Positions 7,992-16,125 of a stretch of 41,060 bases of DNA are shown here, one piece after another. The notes beneath the pieces were generated by a model. It saw nothing but the letters and a program-made list of their open reading frames with translations. It did no database searches and had not been told where the DNA came from. The position numbers were made by a program, and so were the translations under genes. Numbering within the stretch: the stretch's first letter is position 1; each line of letters opens with the position of its first letter. This DNA is from Streptomyces griseoluteus (GTDB lineage Bacteria; Actinomycetota; Actinomycetes; Streptomycetales; Streptomycetaceae), in the NCBI GenBank assembly GCA_000717735.1, contig JOBE01000059.1, forward strand, positions 1 through 41,060. Reading direction: 5' to 3'.

Positions 7992-9488
7992 ATGAGTCAC
8001 ACCCCCGCGCCGTCCGCCGCGTCCGCCGCCGACCCCCGGCGCGAGACGGTCGTCGTCTTCGCCCTCAGCCTCGCCGCCATGGTCGTGTCGATGATGCAGA
8101 CCCTGCCGGTCCCCATCCTCGGCCTCATCCGCGCCGACCTCGGCGTCTCGACCGCAGACGTCAGCTGGGTGACCACCGCCACGCTGCTCTCCGCCGCCGT
8201 CTTCACCCCGCTGCTCGGCCGGTTCGGCGACCAGCACGGCAAGAAGCCCACCCTCGTCGCCGTCCTCGGCGTCATGGTCGCAGGCTCCGTCGTCGCCGCC
8301 CTCGCGACCTCACTGCCCCTGCTGATCCTCGGCCGGGTCCTCCAGGGCGCCGCCACCGCGATCTTCCCGCTCGCCCTGTCCGTGCTGCGCGAGGAGGTCC
8401 GCCCGCAGAAGCTGCCCGGCGCCATGTCCCTGGTCAGCGGCACCCTCGCCTTCGGCAGCGGCCTCGCGCTCGTCGCGACCGGCCTGCTCACCTCAGGCTC
8501 CGGCGCCGACTACCGCAACGCCTTCTGGATGGCCACCGGCTTCGCAGCGCTCGCCCTCCTCGCCGTCGCCCTCCTCGTCCCGGCGACCCGCCACAAGACC
8601 GGCGGCCGCACCGACCTCCTCGGCGCGTTCACCCTCGGCCTCACCCTGCTGCTGCTCCTGCTGCCCATCTCGCAGGGCAACGAATGGGGCTGGACCTCCG
8701 GCCGCACGCTCGGCGCCTTCGCGGGCGCGGCCGTCATGGCCGCCGTCTGGGTCCGCACCGAACTCAAGGTCCGCGAGCCCCTCGTCGACATGAAGATGTT
8801 CGTCCACCGGCCCGTCCTCATGGCCAACCTGGCCGGCGTCCTCGTCGGCTTCGGCATGTTCGCGAACTTCCTCGGCGTCTCCTACCTCGTCCAGATGCCC
8901 CAGGCGCTGACCGGCTACGGCTTCGACGCGTCCATCCTCCGCGCCTCCGTCCAGTTCCTGCTGCCGGGCGCGATCGTCTCGCTCCTCGCCTCCCCGATCG
9001 GCGGCATGCTGGTCCGCCACCGCGGCCCGCGCACCGCCCTGGCCCTGGCCGCCGGCCTCGGCGCCCTCGGTTTCGCCTGGCTCGGCCTCGACCACGGGCA
9101 CACCGTCTCGGTGATCGGCGCCGGCATCGTGGTCGGCGCGGCCGTCAGCTTCGGTTACGCGGCCATGCCGGCGGTCATCATGGCCAGCGTCCCGCACCAC
9201 CAGAGCGGCATCGCCAACGGCATCAACTCGATCTCCCGCTCCACCGGCAGCGCGATCGGCAGCGCCGTCGTGACGACGATCCTGGCCTCCCGGACCCTCG
9301 ACCACCTCCCGGCCGGCGTCCCGCCGCTGCCCGCCGAGTCCGGCTTCACCCTCACCTTCTGGATCGGAGCCGCGGCCTTCGCCCTGGTCGCCGCCATAGC
9401 CGGCCTGGGCCTCCGCCCCCGCCCCGCCACCCGCACGACCCCGGCGAACGTCCCCGCCGCGGCCCCCGAGAAGGCGACGGCCGCCTGA
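7992..9488 (+). CDS. MFS transporter, DHA2 drug:H+ antiporter type
   Basis: A 498-residue integral membrane protein with about 14 predicted transmembrane segments, the DHA2 (EmrB/QacA) size and layout. Family marks are the loop motif GRFGDQHGKKPT after the second segment (motif A), the RVLQGAATAIFPL segment (motif B) and the SGTLAFGSGLAL stretch (motif C-like) typical of exporters. It probably extrudes a toxic hydrophobic compound using the proton gradient. It is controlled by the divergent MarR through three operator copies. Substrate unknown. No neighbouring biosynthetic gene points to one. Confidence 0.9.
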   Translation: MSHTPAPSAASAADPRRETVVVFALSLAAMVVSMMQTLPVPILGLIRADLGVSTADVSWVTTATLLSAAVFTPLLGRFGDQHGKKPTLVAVLGVMVAGSVVAALATSLPLLILGRVLQGAATAIFPLALSVLREEVRPQKLPGAMSLVSGTLAFGSGLALVATGLLTSGSGADYRNAFWMATGFAALALLAVALLVPATRHKTGGRTDLLGAFTLGLTLLLLLLPISQGNEWGWTSGRTLGAFAGAAVMAAVWVRTELKVREPLVDMKMFVHRPVLMANLAGVLVGFGMFANFLGVSYLVQMPQALTGYGFDASILRASVQFLLPGAIVSLLASPIGGMLVRHRGPRTALALAAGLGALGFAWLGLDHGHTVSVIGAGIVVGAAVSFGYAAMPAVIMASVPHHQSGIANGINSISRSTGSAIGSAVVTTILASRTLDHLPAGVPPLPAESGFTLTFWIGAAAFALVAAIAGLGLRPRPATRTTPANVPAAAPEKATAA

Positions 9489-9525
9489 GGGGGGCGGCTG
9501 GGGGCTCCGCACCGCGTGGAAGCCC

Positions 9526-11928
9526 TCAGGGCCGTGGAGGCAGGGCCTGTTCTGTCCAGATGGTCTTGCCGTGGCGGGTGTACCGGCTGCCCCAGCGTTC
9601 GGTGAGCTGGGCGATCAGGAAGAGGCCCCTGCCGCCCTCCTCGGAGGCCTGGGCGCGGCGCATCCTGGGCTGGGTGCCGCTGCGGTCGGAGACCTCGCAG
9701 ATCAGCGAGGCCGCGAGGATCAGCCGGAGTTCGATGGGACCGCCCGCGTAGCGGATGGCGTTGGTGACCAGTTCGCTGGCCACCAGCTCGGTGGTGAAGG
9801 CCAGTTCGTCCAGGCCCCATTCCGACAGCCGGCCCAGTACGTGTTCCCGCGCCTCGGCCACCACCGCCGGATCCGCCTCGAAGGTCCAGGCGGCGGTGGA
9901 CCGCGCCGGGATCCCGCGGGTCCGCGCGAGCAGGAGCGTCACGTCGTCCGACAACGGGCCGGGAACGAGTCCCGCCACCATCTCGGGACCGGCGTCCTCG
10001 AGGGACCGGCCGACGGCGAACGCCGCCGACAGCGCGTCCCCGAGCGCCGCCATCCCCTGGTCCAGATCGTCGTGGCCGCGCTCGATGAGGCCGTCCGTGT
10101 ACAGCGCGAGGACGCTGCCGTCCGCCACCTCGAACTCGGAGGGTTCGAAGGGCAGTCCGCCCACTCCGAGCGGTGGTCCGGGGCTCAGATCCAGGTAGCG
10201 GACCGTGCCGTCCGGAGCCACCAGGGCCGGCGGGGGATGCCCCGCGGCGGCCATGAGACACCTCCGGGTCACCGGGTCGTACGTCAGGTACAGACACGTG
10301 GCGCCGAACGAGCCGAAGCCGGGCTCGGCCCCCGGCGGGCGGGTCGCCTCCCCGGCCTCCATCACGAACTGGGTGACGAGGTCGTCGAGATGGGTCAGCA
10401 GCTCGTCGGGTTCGAGGTCCAGGTCCGCGAGCGTCCGTACGGCCGTACGCAGCCGCGCCATCGTGGCGGTGGCCTGCAGGCCGTGCCCGACGACGTCCCC
10501 GACGACGAGCGCGACCCGCGCGGAGGAGAGGGGGATGACGTCGAACCAGTCGCCGCTGACCCCGGTGGCCGTGTCGGTCGGGAGGTACACGCTCGCCGTG
10601 TGGACCGCGACGGTGTCGGTCGTGGGGGACGGCAGCAGACTGCGCTGCAGGCTGATCGCGGCGTTCCTCTCCCGGGCGTACCGGCGCGCGTTGTCGATGA
10701 CGAGGGCGGCCCGCGAGGCGATCTCCTCGAGGAGGGCGAGGTCCTCGGGGACGTACGGCGGATGCTCGCCTTCCCGCCCTACCCGGATCCGGCCGAGGAG
10801 CAGGCCCCGGGCGCTCAGCCACGTACGCATTCCGTGCGGGGAGGGGAAGTCGTCGTCGGCTCCCTCTTCCGAGGCCGGTGACCACATCCGGCCCGACAGG
10901 ACACCGTCGGAGTCCACCTCGACGTCGGCACCGGCACCGGCACCGGGGCGGGCGCCCGCTTCCGCCGTCAGGCGCAGGGTGTGCATCCGGTGGTCCTCGG
11001 GGGCGGGCTCCTCGCTCGTGAACACGGCCTGCGCGACCTCGATGACGGCCACGTCGGCAAGGCCGGGAACGAGCACCTCGGCCAGGTCCCGTGCCGTCTC
11101 CTCGGCGGACAGGTTCGTGCTCAGCACCGTGCTCACCTGGTGCAGCAGGTCGAGGCGGCGCTGCGAGAGCCGCTGTTCCGTGACGTCGAGGAACAGGGCC
11201 GTGACCCCCGCGACCGCGCCGTTCGCCTCCTGGAGGCGGAACGCCGACACCGCCATGATCCGCCCGGTACCCGGGTCGACATGGGTGTGGGCCTCCACGT
11301 CGACCGCGACCAGCGGAACCCCGGTCTCCAGGACCTCCCGCAGCCGCGTCTCGATCAGCCGGGCGTCCGACTCCCACAGGAAGTCCGCGAGCCGGAACCC
11401 GCTCAGATCGCCGGGTACACCCGAGTAGGGCAGCAGGTGGGTGTTCGTCCGTACCACCCGCAGTTCCCTGTCCAGTACGGCGAGGCCGATCCGCTCCTGG
11501 AGGAACAGCTCCCGCATGAAGGCGTGCCCCTGGCGCCATTGCGCGACCAGCGCGCGCGGGGCGACGAGGACCAGGGAGTGGTGCGCGCGACCGGTCAGGC
11601 GTCCCTCGTCGAGCGGCAGGACCCGGAACAGCACGTCGTCGCCGCCCTCCGGGGCGAGTCGCGCGTGCCCCTCCCAGACCCGTCCGTCCCGCTGGGCCAG
11701 GACCGCCGGCCAGGTCGCCGGGTCCGCGAGCAGGTCCCGGATCCGCCGCCCGCACAGGTCGTCCGCCGTGCGGTTGAGCAGCGCCTCGGCCGCCGGCGTA
11801 CAGCTCAGGATGGTTCCGTCGGCGTCCACGACGAGCCCGGCCGCGTGCCCGGCGTCGAGCGGGTCGTCGTTGCTGCGGGCCATCCGGGTGCACACTCCGT
11901 TCCACGCCTGGTCGCCGGCGAGGACCAT
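9526..11928 (-). CDS. PAS-PAS-GAF-SpoIIE phosphatase with C-terminal anti-sigma-type ATPase domain
   Basis: An 800-residue cytosolic signalling protein of a type abundant in Streptomyces. In order: a PAS domain (~25-130), a second PAS (~135-255, ending ALFLDVTEQR), a GAF domain (~265-430), a PP2C/SpoIIE phosphatase (~445-660) and an RsbW-like HATPase_c domain (~670-795). Metal-binding aspartates are visible in SGDWFDV, GDVVGHG and LSDDVTLL, so the phosphatase looks active. The kinase domain keeps the N-box ELVTNAIRYA and the glycine-rich GGRGLFLI. Such proteins control anti-sigma factor antagonists by partner switching. No sigma or antagonist gene is adjacent. An alternative start is the ATG at 11883. 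Confidence 0.88.
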   Translation of the reverse strand: MVLAGDQAWNGVCTRMARSNDDPLDAGHAAGLVVDADGTILSCTPAAEALLNRTADDLCGRRIRDLLADPATWPAVLAQRDGRVWEGHARLAPEGGDDVLFRVLPLDEGRLTGRAHHSLVLVAPRALVAQWRQGHAFMRELFLQERIGLAVLDRELRVVRTNTHLLPYSGVPGDLSGFRLADFLWESDARLIETRLREVLETGVPLVAVDVEAHTHVDPGTGRIMAVSAFRLQEANGAVAGVTALFLDVTEQRLSQRRLDLLHQVSTVLSTNLSAEETARDLAEVLVPGLADVAVIEVAQAVFTSEEPAPEDHRMHTLRLTAEAGARPGAGAGADVEVDSDGVLSGRMWSPASEEGADDDFPSPHGMRTWLSARGLLLGRIRVGREGEHPPYVPEDLALLEEIASRAALVIDNARRYARERNAAISLQRSLLPSPTTDTVAVHTASVYLPTDTATGVSGDWFDVIPLSSARVALVVGDVVGHGLQATATMARLRTAVRTLADLDLEPDELLTHLDDLVTQFVMEAGEATRPPGAEPGFGSFGATCLYLTYDPVTRRCLMAAAGHPPPALVAPDGTVRYLDLSPGPPLGVGGLPFEPSEFEVADGSVLALYTDGLIERGHDDLDQGMAALGDALSAAFAVGRSLEDAGPEMVAGLVPGPLSDDVTLLLARTRGIPARSTAAWTFEADPAVVAEAREHVLGRLSEWGLDELAFTTELVASELVTNAIRYAGGPIELRLILAASLICEVSDRSGTQPRMRRAQASEEGGRGLFLIAQLTERWGSRYTRHGKTIWTEQALPPRP

Positions 11929-12031
11929 GCCTCGTGGTCACTCTGCCCGGGCGCGCGCTCCCCGGCATGCCGGCGTGGCCCGAATGGCGGGCGGGGAGCC
12001 GGGCGCGGCGTGCCGGTGGCGTACGCGCCGA

Positions 12032-12087
12032 GGCTCACGCGCTCCGGCTCACGTCCTGCGGCTCACGCGCTCCGGCTCACGCCGAAG
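12032..12087. repeat. 14-bp tandem repeat, four units, at the aldolase 3' end
   Basis: Four contiguous units of GGCTCACGCGCTCC or close variants start at 12032, 12046, 12060 and 12074. Units 1 and 3 are identical, and the fourth diverges after GGCTCACG. The last unit overlaps the aldolase stop codon (12077-12079). Confidence 0.75.
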
Positions 12088-12925
12088 GCCAGTCGACCTT
12101 GAGCACGCGCAGGAGCCGGGCCACCTCCGCCGCGACGGACGCGCGCGCGGGCCCGAGGTACTTGCGGGGGTCGGCGGTCTCGGGGTGGGCGTCGAGGTGG
12201 TCGCGCACGGTCCGGGTGAAGGTCTTGTTGAGGTGGGTGGCCACGTTCACCTTGGTCATGCCGGCCGTGACCGCCTTGGCGAGGTCGTCGTCGCCGACCC
12301 CGGAGGAGCCGTGCAGGACGAGCGGCACGCCCACGGCGGCCCGCAGGCGGGCGATGAGACCGAAGTCGAGGACGGCGTCGCGGGTGAGCATGGCGTGCGA
12401 GCTGCCCACGGCGACGGCCAGGGCGTCCACGGCCGTCGCCGTGACGAAGGCGACCGCCTCGTCCGGGTCGGTGCGGACACCGGGGGCGTGGGCGCCGTCC
12501 TTGCCGCCGACCTCGCCCAGTTCCGCCTCGACCCACACGTCCGCGCGGTGGCAGTGCTCCGTGATCTCCCGGGTGGCGGCCACGTTCTGGGCGTAGGACA
12601 GCTTGGAGGCGTCGAACATGACGGAGGTGAAGCCGAGGTCGACGGCCTCGCGGACCAGGTCCGCCGATTCGGCGTGATCGAGGTGGACGGCCACGGGGAC
12701 GCCCGCCGCGCGGGCCACGGCGAGGGTCGCGAGGCCGATCGGCGCGAGCGCACCGTGGTAGCGGACGGTGTTCTCGCTGATCTGGAGGATGACCGGCAGC
12801 CCGGCGCTCTCCGCTCCGGCGACGATCGCCTCGGCGTGCTCGATCTGGATGACGTTGAACGCTCCGACGCCCGACGTTCCCGCGTACGCGGGGGCGACGA
12901 TCTCGTCAGTGGCTGACAGGGGCAT
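12077..12925 (-). CDS. Class II ketose-bisphosphate aldolase (tagatose-bisphosphate aldolase type)
   Basis: A 282-residue zinc-dependent aldolase that should cleave a ketohexose 1,6-bisphosphate into glyceraldehyde-3-phosphate and dihydroxyacetone phosphate. The catalytic Asp83 and zinc ligand His84 are in HLDHAE, the other zinc ligands are His177 (GSSHAM) and His205 (LHGSSG). The length fits the GatY/KbaY branch better than the longer FbaA branch. It follows an AgaS-like SIS gene by 110 bp and shares its direction, and a DeoR regulator is divergent, as in galactosamine or tagatose catabolic operons. The ATG at 12925 has a GGAGAG site; the upstream frame runs through a tandem repeat and is not coding. 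Confidence 0.88.
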   Translation of the reverse strand: MPLSATDEIVAPAYAGTSGVGAFNVIQIEHAEAIVAGAESAGLPVILQISENTVRYHGALAPIGLATLAVARAAGVPVAVHLDHAESADLVREAVDLGFTSVMFDASKLSYAQNVAATREITEHCHRADVWVEAELGEVGGKDGAHAPGVRTDPDEAVAFVTATAVDALAVAVGSSHAMLTRDAVLDFGLIARLRAAVGVPLVLHGSSGVGDDDLAKAVTAGMTKVNVATHLNKTFTRTVRDHLDAHPETADPRKYLGPARASVAAEVARLLRVLKVDWPSA

Positions 12926-12934
12926 GGCTCTCTC

Positions 12935-13004
12935 CACGGGAACGGACGCACGGGAACGGACGCACGAGGACGGACGCACGGGAACGGGACACACGGGGAC
13001 GGCG
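12935..13004. repeat. 14-bp tandem repeat in the SIS-aldolase intercistronic gap
   Basis: Units of CACGGGAACGGACG start at 12935, 12949, 12963 and 12977, followed by a fifth decayed copy to about 13004. Units 1 and 2 are identical and the others differ at one to three positions. The tract fills most of the 110-bp gap between the two cotranscribed genes. Confidence 0.75.
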
Positions 13005-13035
13005 TACGGAAGACAGGGCGGGCGGGGCCCGGGCG

Positions 13036-13986
13036 TCACGCGTGAGGGCTGTCGAGGATCACCGAACGGGTCAGGTTGCGCGGCCGGTCCGGGTCGTCGC
13101 CCTGCGCCTCGGCGAGCCGGACGGCGAGCCGCTGGGCCAGGACGAGGTCCGCCAGCGGGTCGAGCGCGCCGGAGCCGCCGCCGGATTCCGCGACCATCGT
13201 GCCGCCGACCCGGGCCACGTCGTCGGCGAGCCCCCGTGGGGTCGGACCGAACACCCACGCCACGCGGCCCGGGCCGGTGATGCTGATCGGCCCGTGCCGG
13301 TACTCCATGGCCGGGTACGCCTCCGTCCACGCCCCGGCGGCCTCGCGCATCTTCAGGCCGGCCTCGAGGGCCAGCCCGTAGGTCCAGTGGGTGCCGAGGA
13401 AGGTGAACTGCTCGGCGGCGCACACCTCGGGGTCCAGGTCCTGGGCGATCGCCCGCCGCGCGTCGGAGATCGCCCGGTCGAGCGGACCCACGCCGGCCGG
13501 CAGCGCGTCCTCCGTCTCCAGGTGCGCGCGGAGCAGCGCGAGCACGGTGGTGGCGAACCGCGTCTGCACCACCGACTCCTCGTCGGCGAAGCCCAGTACG
13601 GCGATGCCGTCGGCGATCCGCATGACGGGAGTCTCGGGGTCGGCGGTGATCGCCCCGGTCGGCGTCGTGCCCTTCAGCCGGGTCAGGAGGTCCAGTACCT
13701 CGGTCGTGGTGCCGGACCGGCTGATCGCGAGCACGCGGTCGTAGCGGCGCCCGTGCGGGAACTCGGAGGCCGCGAACGCGTCCGTCTCGCCGTGACCGCC
13801 GCGCTCGCGGAGTTCGGCGTACGCCAGGGCCATGAACCAGGAGGTCCCGCAGCCGACGACGGCCACGCGCTCGCCACGGCGGGGCAGGACGTCGGCATAG
13901 AGGCCGAGGGACTCCTTGGCCCGCAGCCAGGTGTCCGGCTGCGAGGCGATCTCGACGGCGGTACGGGACGACGCTGTGGTGGTCAT
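13036..13986 (-). CDS. SIS-domain sugar-phosphate isomerase/deaminase, AgaS-like
   Basis: A 316-residue protein with two SIS subdomains. The first shows VVGCGTSWFMALAYAEL (~residues 43-59) and the phosphosugar-binding loop SRSGTTTEV (~90-98). The second contains GTHWTYGLALEAGLKMREAAG and EYRHGPISI. This is the fold of GlmS isomerase domains, FrlB and AgaS. Together with the adjacent tagatose-type aldolase and DeoR regulator the best assignment is galactosamine-6-phosphate deaminase/isomerase. A GAGGAG site lies nine bases before the ATG at 13986. Alternative substrates such as fructosamine-6-phosphate cannot be ruled out. Confidence 0.82.
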   Translation of the reverse strand: MTTTASSRTAVEIASQPDTWLRAKESLGLYADVLPRRGERVAVVGCGTSWFMALAYAELRERGGHGETDAFAASEFPHGRRYDRVLAISRSGTTTEVLDLLTRLKGTTPTGAITADPETPVMRIADGIAVLGFADEESVVQTRFATTVLALLRAHLETEDALPAGVGPLDRAISDARRAIAQDLDPEVCAAEQFTFLGTHWTYGLALEAGLKMREAAGAWTEAYPAMEYRHGPISITGPGRVAWVFGPTPRGLADDVARVGGTMVAESGGGSGALDPLADLVLAQRLAVRLAEAQGDDPDRPRNLTRSVILDSPHA

Positions 13987-14030
13987 ACGGAACGGCTCCT
14001 CGGAGAGTGCGTGAAAGCGCATGATCAGGG

Positions 14031-14075
14031 CTTGCTTCGAACACTTGCGAGCATATTTGATGCGAGAAGTATGTC
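14031..14075. promoter_or_regulatory. Operator/promoter candidate between SIS gene and deoR
   Basis: This AT-rich patch stands out in the divergent gap. TGCGAG occurs twice as a direct repeat, 15 bp apart (14046-14051 and 14061-14066), and GCAT-N5-ATGC forms a small dyad between them. On the minus strand TATGCT (14055-14050) is a possible -10 for the SIS-aldolase operon. Binding by the neighbouring DeoR protein is inference. Confidence 0.35.
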
Positions 14076-14208
14076 GGAACGGCAGCTCGTGGTCCAGAGG
14101 GCACGGCCGTGACCGGCGTGGCGCGGGCCCGCACCCCGGGGCTGCATGCCCTTCCGTCCACGCGTTACGCTCCCTGTCCATCGGCGAACGGCCAAGGAGC
14201 TCCGAAGC

Positions 14209-15006
14209 ATGTCCAAACACGAGCGGTGGAACGCGCTCCTCGAGCTGCTGGCCGCCGAGGGCAGGCTGGAGGTCGAGGAGGCCGCCGCGTCCCTGCGGGT
14301 CTCGGCCGCGACCATCCGGCGTGACCTCGACGAGCTGGCGGAGCAGCAGATGCTCGTCCGGACGCGCGGCGGAGCCATCGCCCACGGCGTCTCCTACGAA
14401 CTGCCCCTGCGGTACAAGTCCTCGCGGAACGCCTCCGAGAAGCAGCGCATCGCGGCGGCGGTCGCCGAACTCGTCGGCGAGGGAGAGGTCGTCGGACTCA
14501 ACGGCGGGACCACCACCACGGAGGTGGCCCGCGCCCTCGCGCTCCGGGTGGGCGGTGGACGGCGCAACGCGCCCGAGACCTCGGCGCCCGCCTTCACCGT
14601 CGTGACCAACGCCCTGAACATCGCGGGCGAGCTCGCCGTCCGGCCCCAGATCAAGATCGTGGTCACCGGCGGGGTGGCCCGCCCCCAGACGTACGAGCTG
14701 GTGGGGCCCCTGACGGCCGGTGTGCTGAAGGAGGTCGTCCTCGACGTCGCCGTCCTCGGTGTCGACGGGCTCGACGCCCAGCTCGGGGTGATGACCCGGC
14801 AGGAGGACGAGGCGAGCATCAGCAGACTGTTCGCCGAACGCGCCCAGCGCGTCGTCGTGGCCACCGACTCGTCCAAGATGGGCAAGCGCGCCTTCGCCCG
14901 GATCTGCGGGCTCGACGCCATCGACGTCGTCGTCACCGACTCGGGCGTGCCGGCCGACATGGTCGCGAGCCTCACCGACCACGGCGTCAAGGTGATCGCG
15001 GTCTGA
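14209..15006 (+). CDS. DeoR/GlpR-family transcriptional regulator (AgaR-like role)
   Basis: A 265-residue sugar-responsive repressor. The N-terminal DeoR helix-turn-helix spans residues ~5-60 with LRVSAATIRRDLDELAEQQMLVRTRGGA, the family signature. The effector domain (~75-250) resembles sugar-phosphate isomerases, with GLNGGTTTTEVA and DSSKMGKRAF, where the lysine usually contacts a phosphorylated sugar. It is divergent from the SIS-aldolase operon and probably represses it until a sugar phosphate appears. The ATG at 14209 has an AAGGAG site, and TACGCT (14166-14171) is a likely -10 box. Confidence 0.9.
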   Translation: MSKHERWNALLELLAAEGRLEVEEAAASLRVSAATIRRDLDELAEQQMLVRTRGGAIAHGVSYELPLRYKSSRNASEKQRIAAAVAELVGEGEVVGLNGGTTTTEVARALALRVGGGRRNAPETSAPAFTVVTNALNIAGELAVRPQIKIVVTGGVARPQTYELVGPLTAGVLKEVVLDVAVLGVDGLDAQLGVMTRQEDEASISRLFAERAQRVVVATDSSKMGKRAFARICGLDAIDVVVTDSGVPADMVASLTDHGVKVIAV

Positions 15007-15031
15007 CGGACCGCGGTACGGGCGGAACCGG

Positions 15032-15067
15032 GCCGCCCCCGGACCTCGGCAGAGGTCCGGGGGCGGC
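15032..15067. terminator. Bidirectional terminator after deoR
   Basis: A perfect 16-bp stem (GCCGCCCCCGGACCTC at 15032-15047) closes over GGCA with its complement at 15052-15067, in the 77-bp gap between converging genes. Confidence 0.88.
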
Positions 15068-15083
15068 TGGTCGTCGTGCGGGA

Positions 15084-16094
15084 TCAGGGCGCGACGGCCA
15101 TGTCGAAGAGGTGGATGTTGCCGTTGCTCGGCAGCACCACGAAGTCGACCTGCTTGGCGGGGTCCAGCGGGATGGAGTGGGCGAAGACGCGGTACTTGAT
15201 GCCGGCGTTCCCGTACCCGCTCGGCCGGTTGCGACCGTCGCTCGACGCCACCAGGGTCGCCCCGTGGGCGTTCGCCGGGTCGAACGACCAGTTCGGGAAG
15301 CCGAACGTGCCGGTCCCGCTCGTCCCGTCCGTGTAGTACACGGTGGCGGTGCCCGAGGCCCCGCTGGTGACGCCCGAGCCGAGGAACACGAGCCTGCCGC
15401 CGGAGCCGTTCAGGGTGACGGCCTGGCCCGACGCGGTGACGTTGTTCCGGGTGCCGCTCGGCACGTTCGGCCAGACGAGGCGTGCGCCGAGGGCGTCGAC
15501 CGTGCCGCCGGGGCGCAGCCCGACGTCCGCGAGCTTCTGCGCGGAGAAGCTGTTGCCCTCGCCGTCGTAGTCGCCGGGAGCGGTGTTGCTCTCGTCGGTC
15601 ACCGCCACGTTGTCGTACGCGTCGGCCAGCCGGGCCAGGGGAGTGCCGCTGCGCTGGGTCCTGGTGGCCGTGGCCGAGCCGAGTCCGTCACCGCCCTGGT
15701 AGGTCGCGGTCGCGGTGAACGTACGGACGGTGAAGCCCCCGCGCTGCTCCGGCACCTGGATCCGGAAGGTGGCGTCGGAGGAGGCTCCCGCGGTGAGGGA
15801 GCCGTCCACGCGGACGGTGGAGGGCTGTACGGCCCAGCCGACCGGTCCGCCGAAGGACACCGTCAGTGAGCGCATCCGGGCCGGTCCGGCGTTGGTGACG
15901 GTCACCTTCACCGTGGAGATGGCGGGGCCCGCCAGGTCCACGGGGGAGATCGTCACCTCCGTGGTGGCGGCGGCGGACGGCGGTTCCGACTCCGCCGCGG
16001 CCGCCGTCCCGACGGCGGCCGCGGTCGGCAGGAGGGCGAGCACTCCCGCCACGGCCACCGCTCTGAGCGTTCCGATCAGTCCTGCTGATCTCAC
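15084..16094 (-). CDS. Secreted NEW3-like protein, putative carbohydrate-binding partner of GH109
   Basis: A 336-residue exported protein. An N-terminal signal peptide (~residues 1-33, ending in a run of alanines) is followed by a NEW3/NPCBM-associated Ig-like domain (~50-140: TVKVTVTNAGPARM, FRIQVPEQ). The C-terminal ~170 residues form a beta-rich jelly-roll-like domain with aromatic residues (PNWSFDPAN, YRVFAH), often found attached to Streptomyces glycoside hydrolases. There are no catalytic residues that I recognise. It starts 31 bp after the GH109 gene in the same direction, so the two are probably one operon, and it may bind the same glycan. The GTG start has a GAAGGAG site. Confidence 0.75.
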   Translation of the reverse strand: MRSAGLIGTLRAVAVAGVLALLPTAAAVGTAAAAESEPPSAAATTEVTISPVDLAGPAISTVKVTVTNAGPARMRSLTVSFGGPVGWAVQPSTVRVDGSLTAGASSDATFRIQVPEQRGGFTVRTFTATATYQGGDGLGSATATRTQRSGTPLARLADAYDNVAVTDESNTAPGDYDGEGNSFSAQKLADVGLRPGGTVDALGARLVWPNVPSGTRNNVTASGQAVTLNGSGGRLVFLGSGVTSGASGTATVYYTDGTSGTGTFGFPNWSFDPANAHGATLVASSDGRNRPSGYGNAGIKYRVFAHSIPLDPAKQVDFVVLPSNGNIHLFDMAVAP

Positions 16095-16125
16095 GTGCTG
16101 CTCCTTCTCGAGAGGGGCGGAGGGG

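Noticed and set aside
9155..11968. A 937-codon minus-strand frame overlapping the SpoIIE gene and the MFS gene
   Set aside because: It is out of frame with the phosphatase, rich in Arg/Gly/Pro, and without domains. The 800-residue frame has PAS, GAF, SpoIIE and HATPase motifs.
12032..13004. The two 14-bp tandem tracts as CRISPR arrays
   Set aside because: Units are contiguous with no spacers, far shorter than CRISPR repeats, and there are no cas genes.
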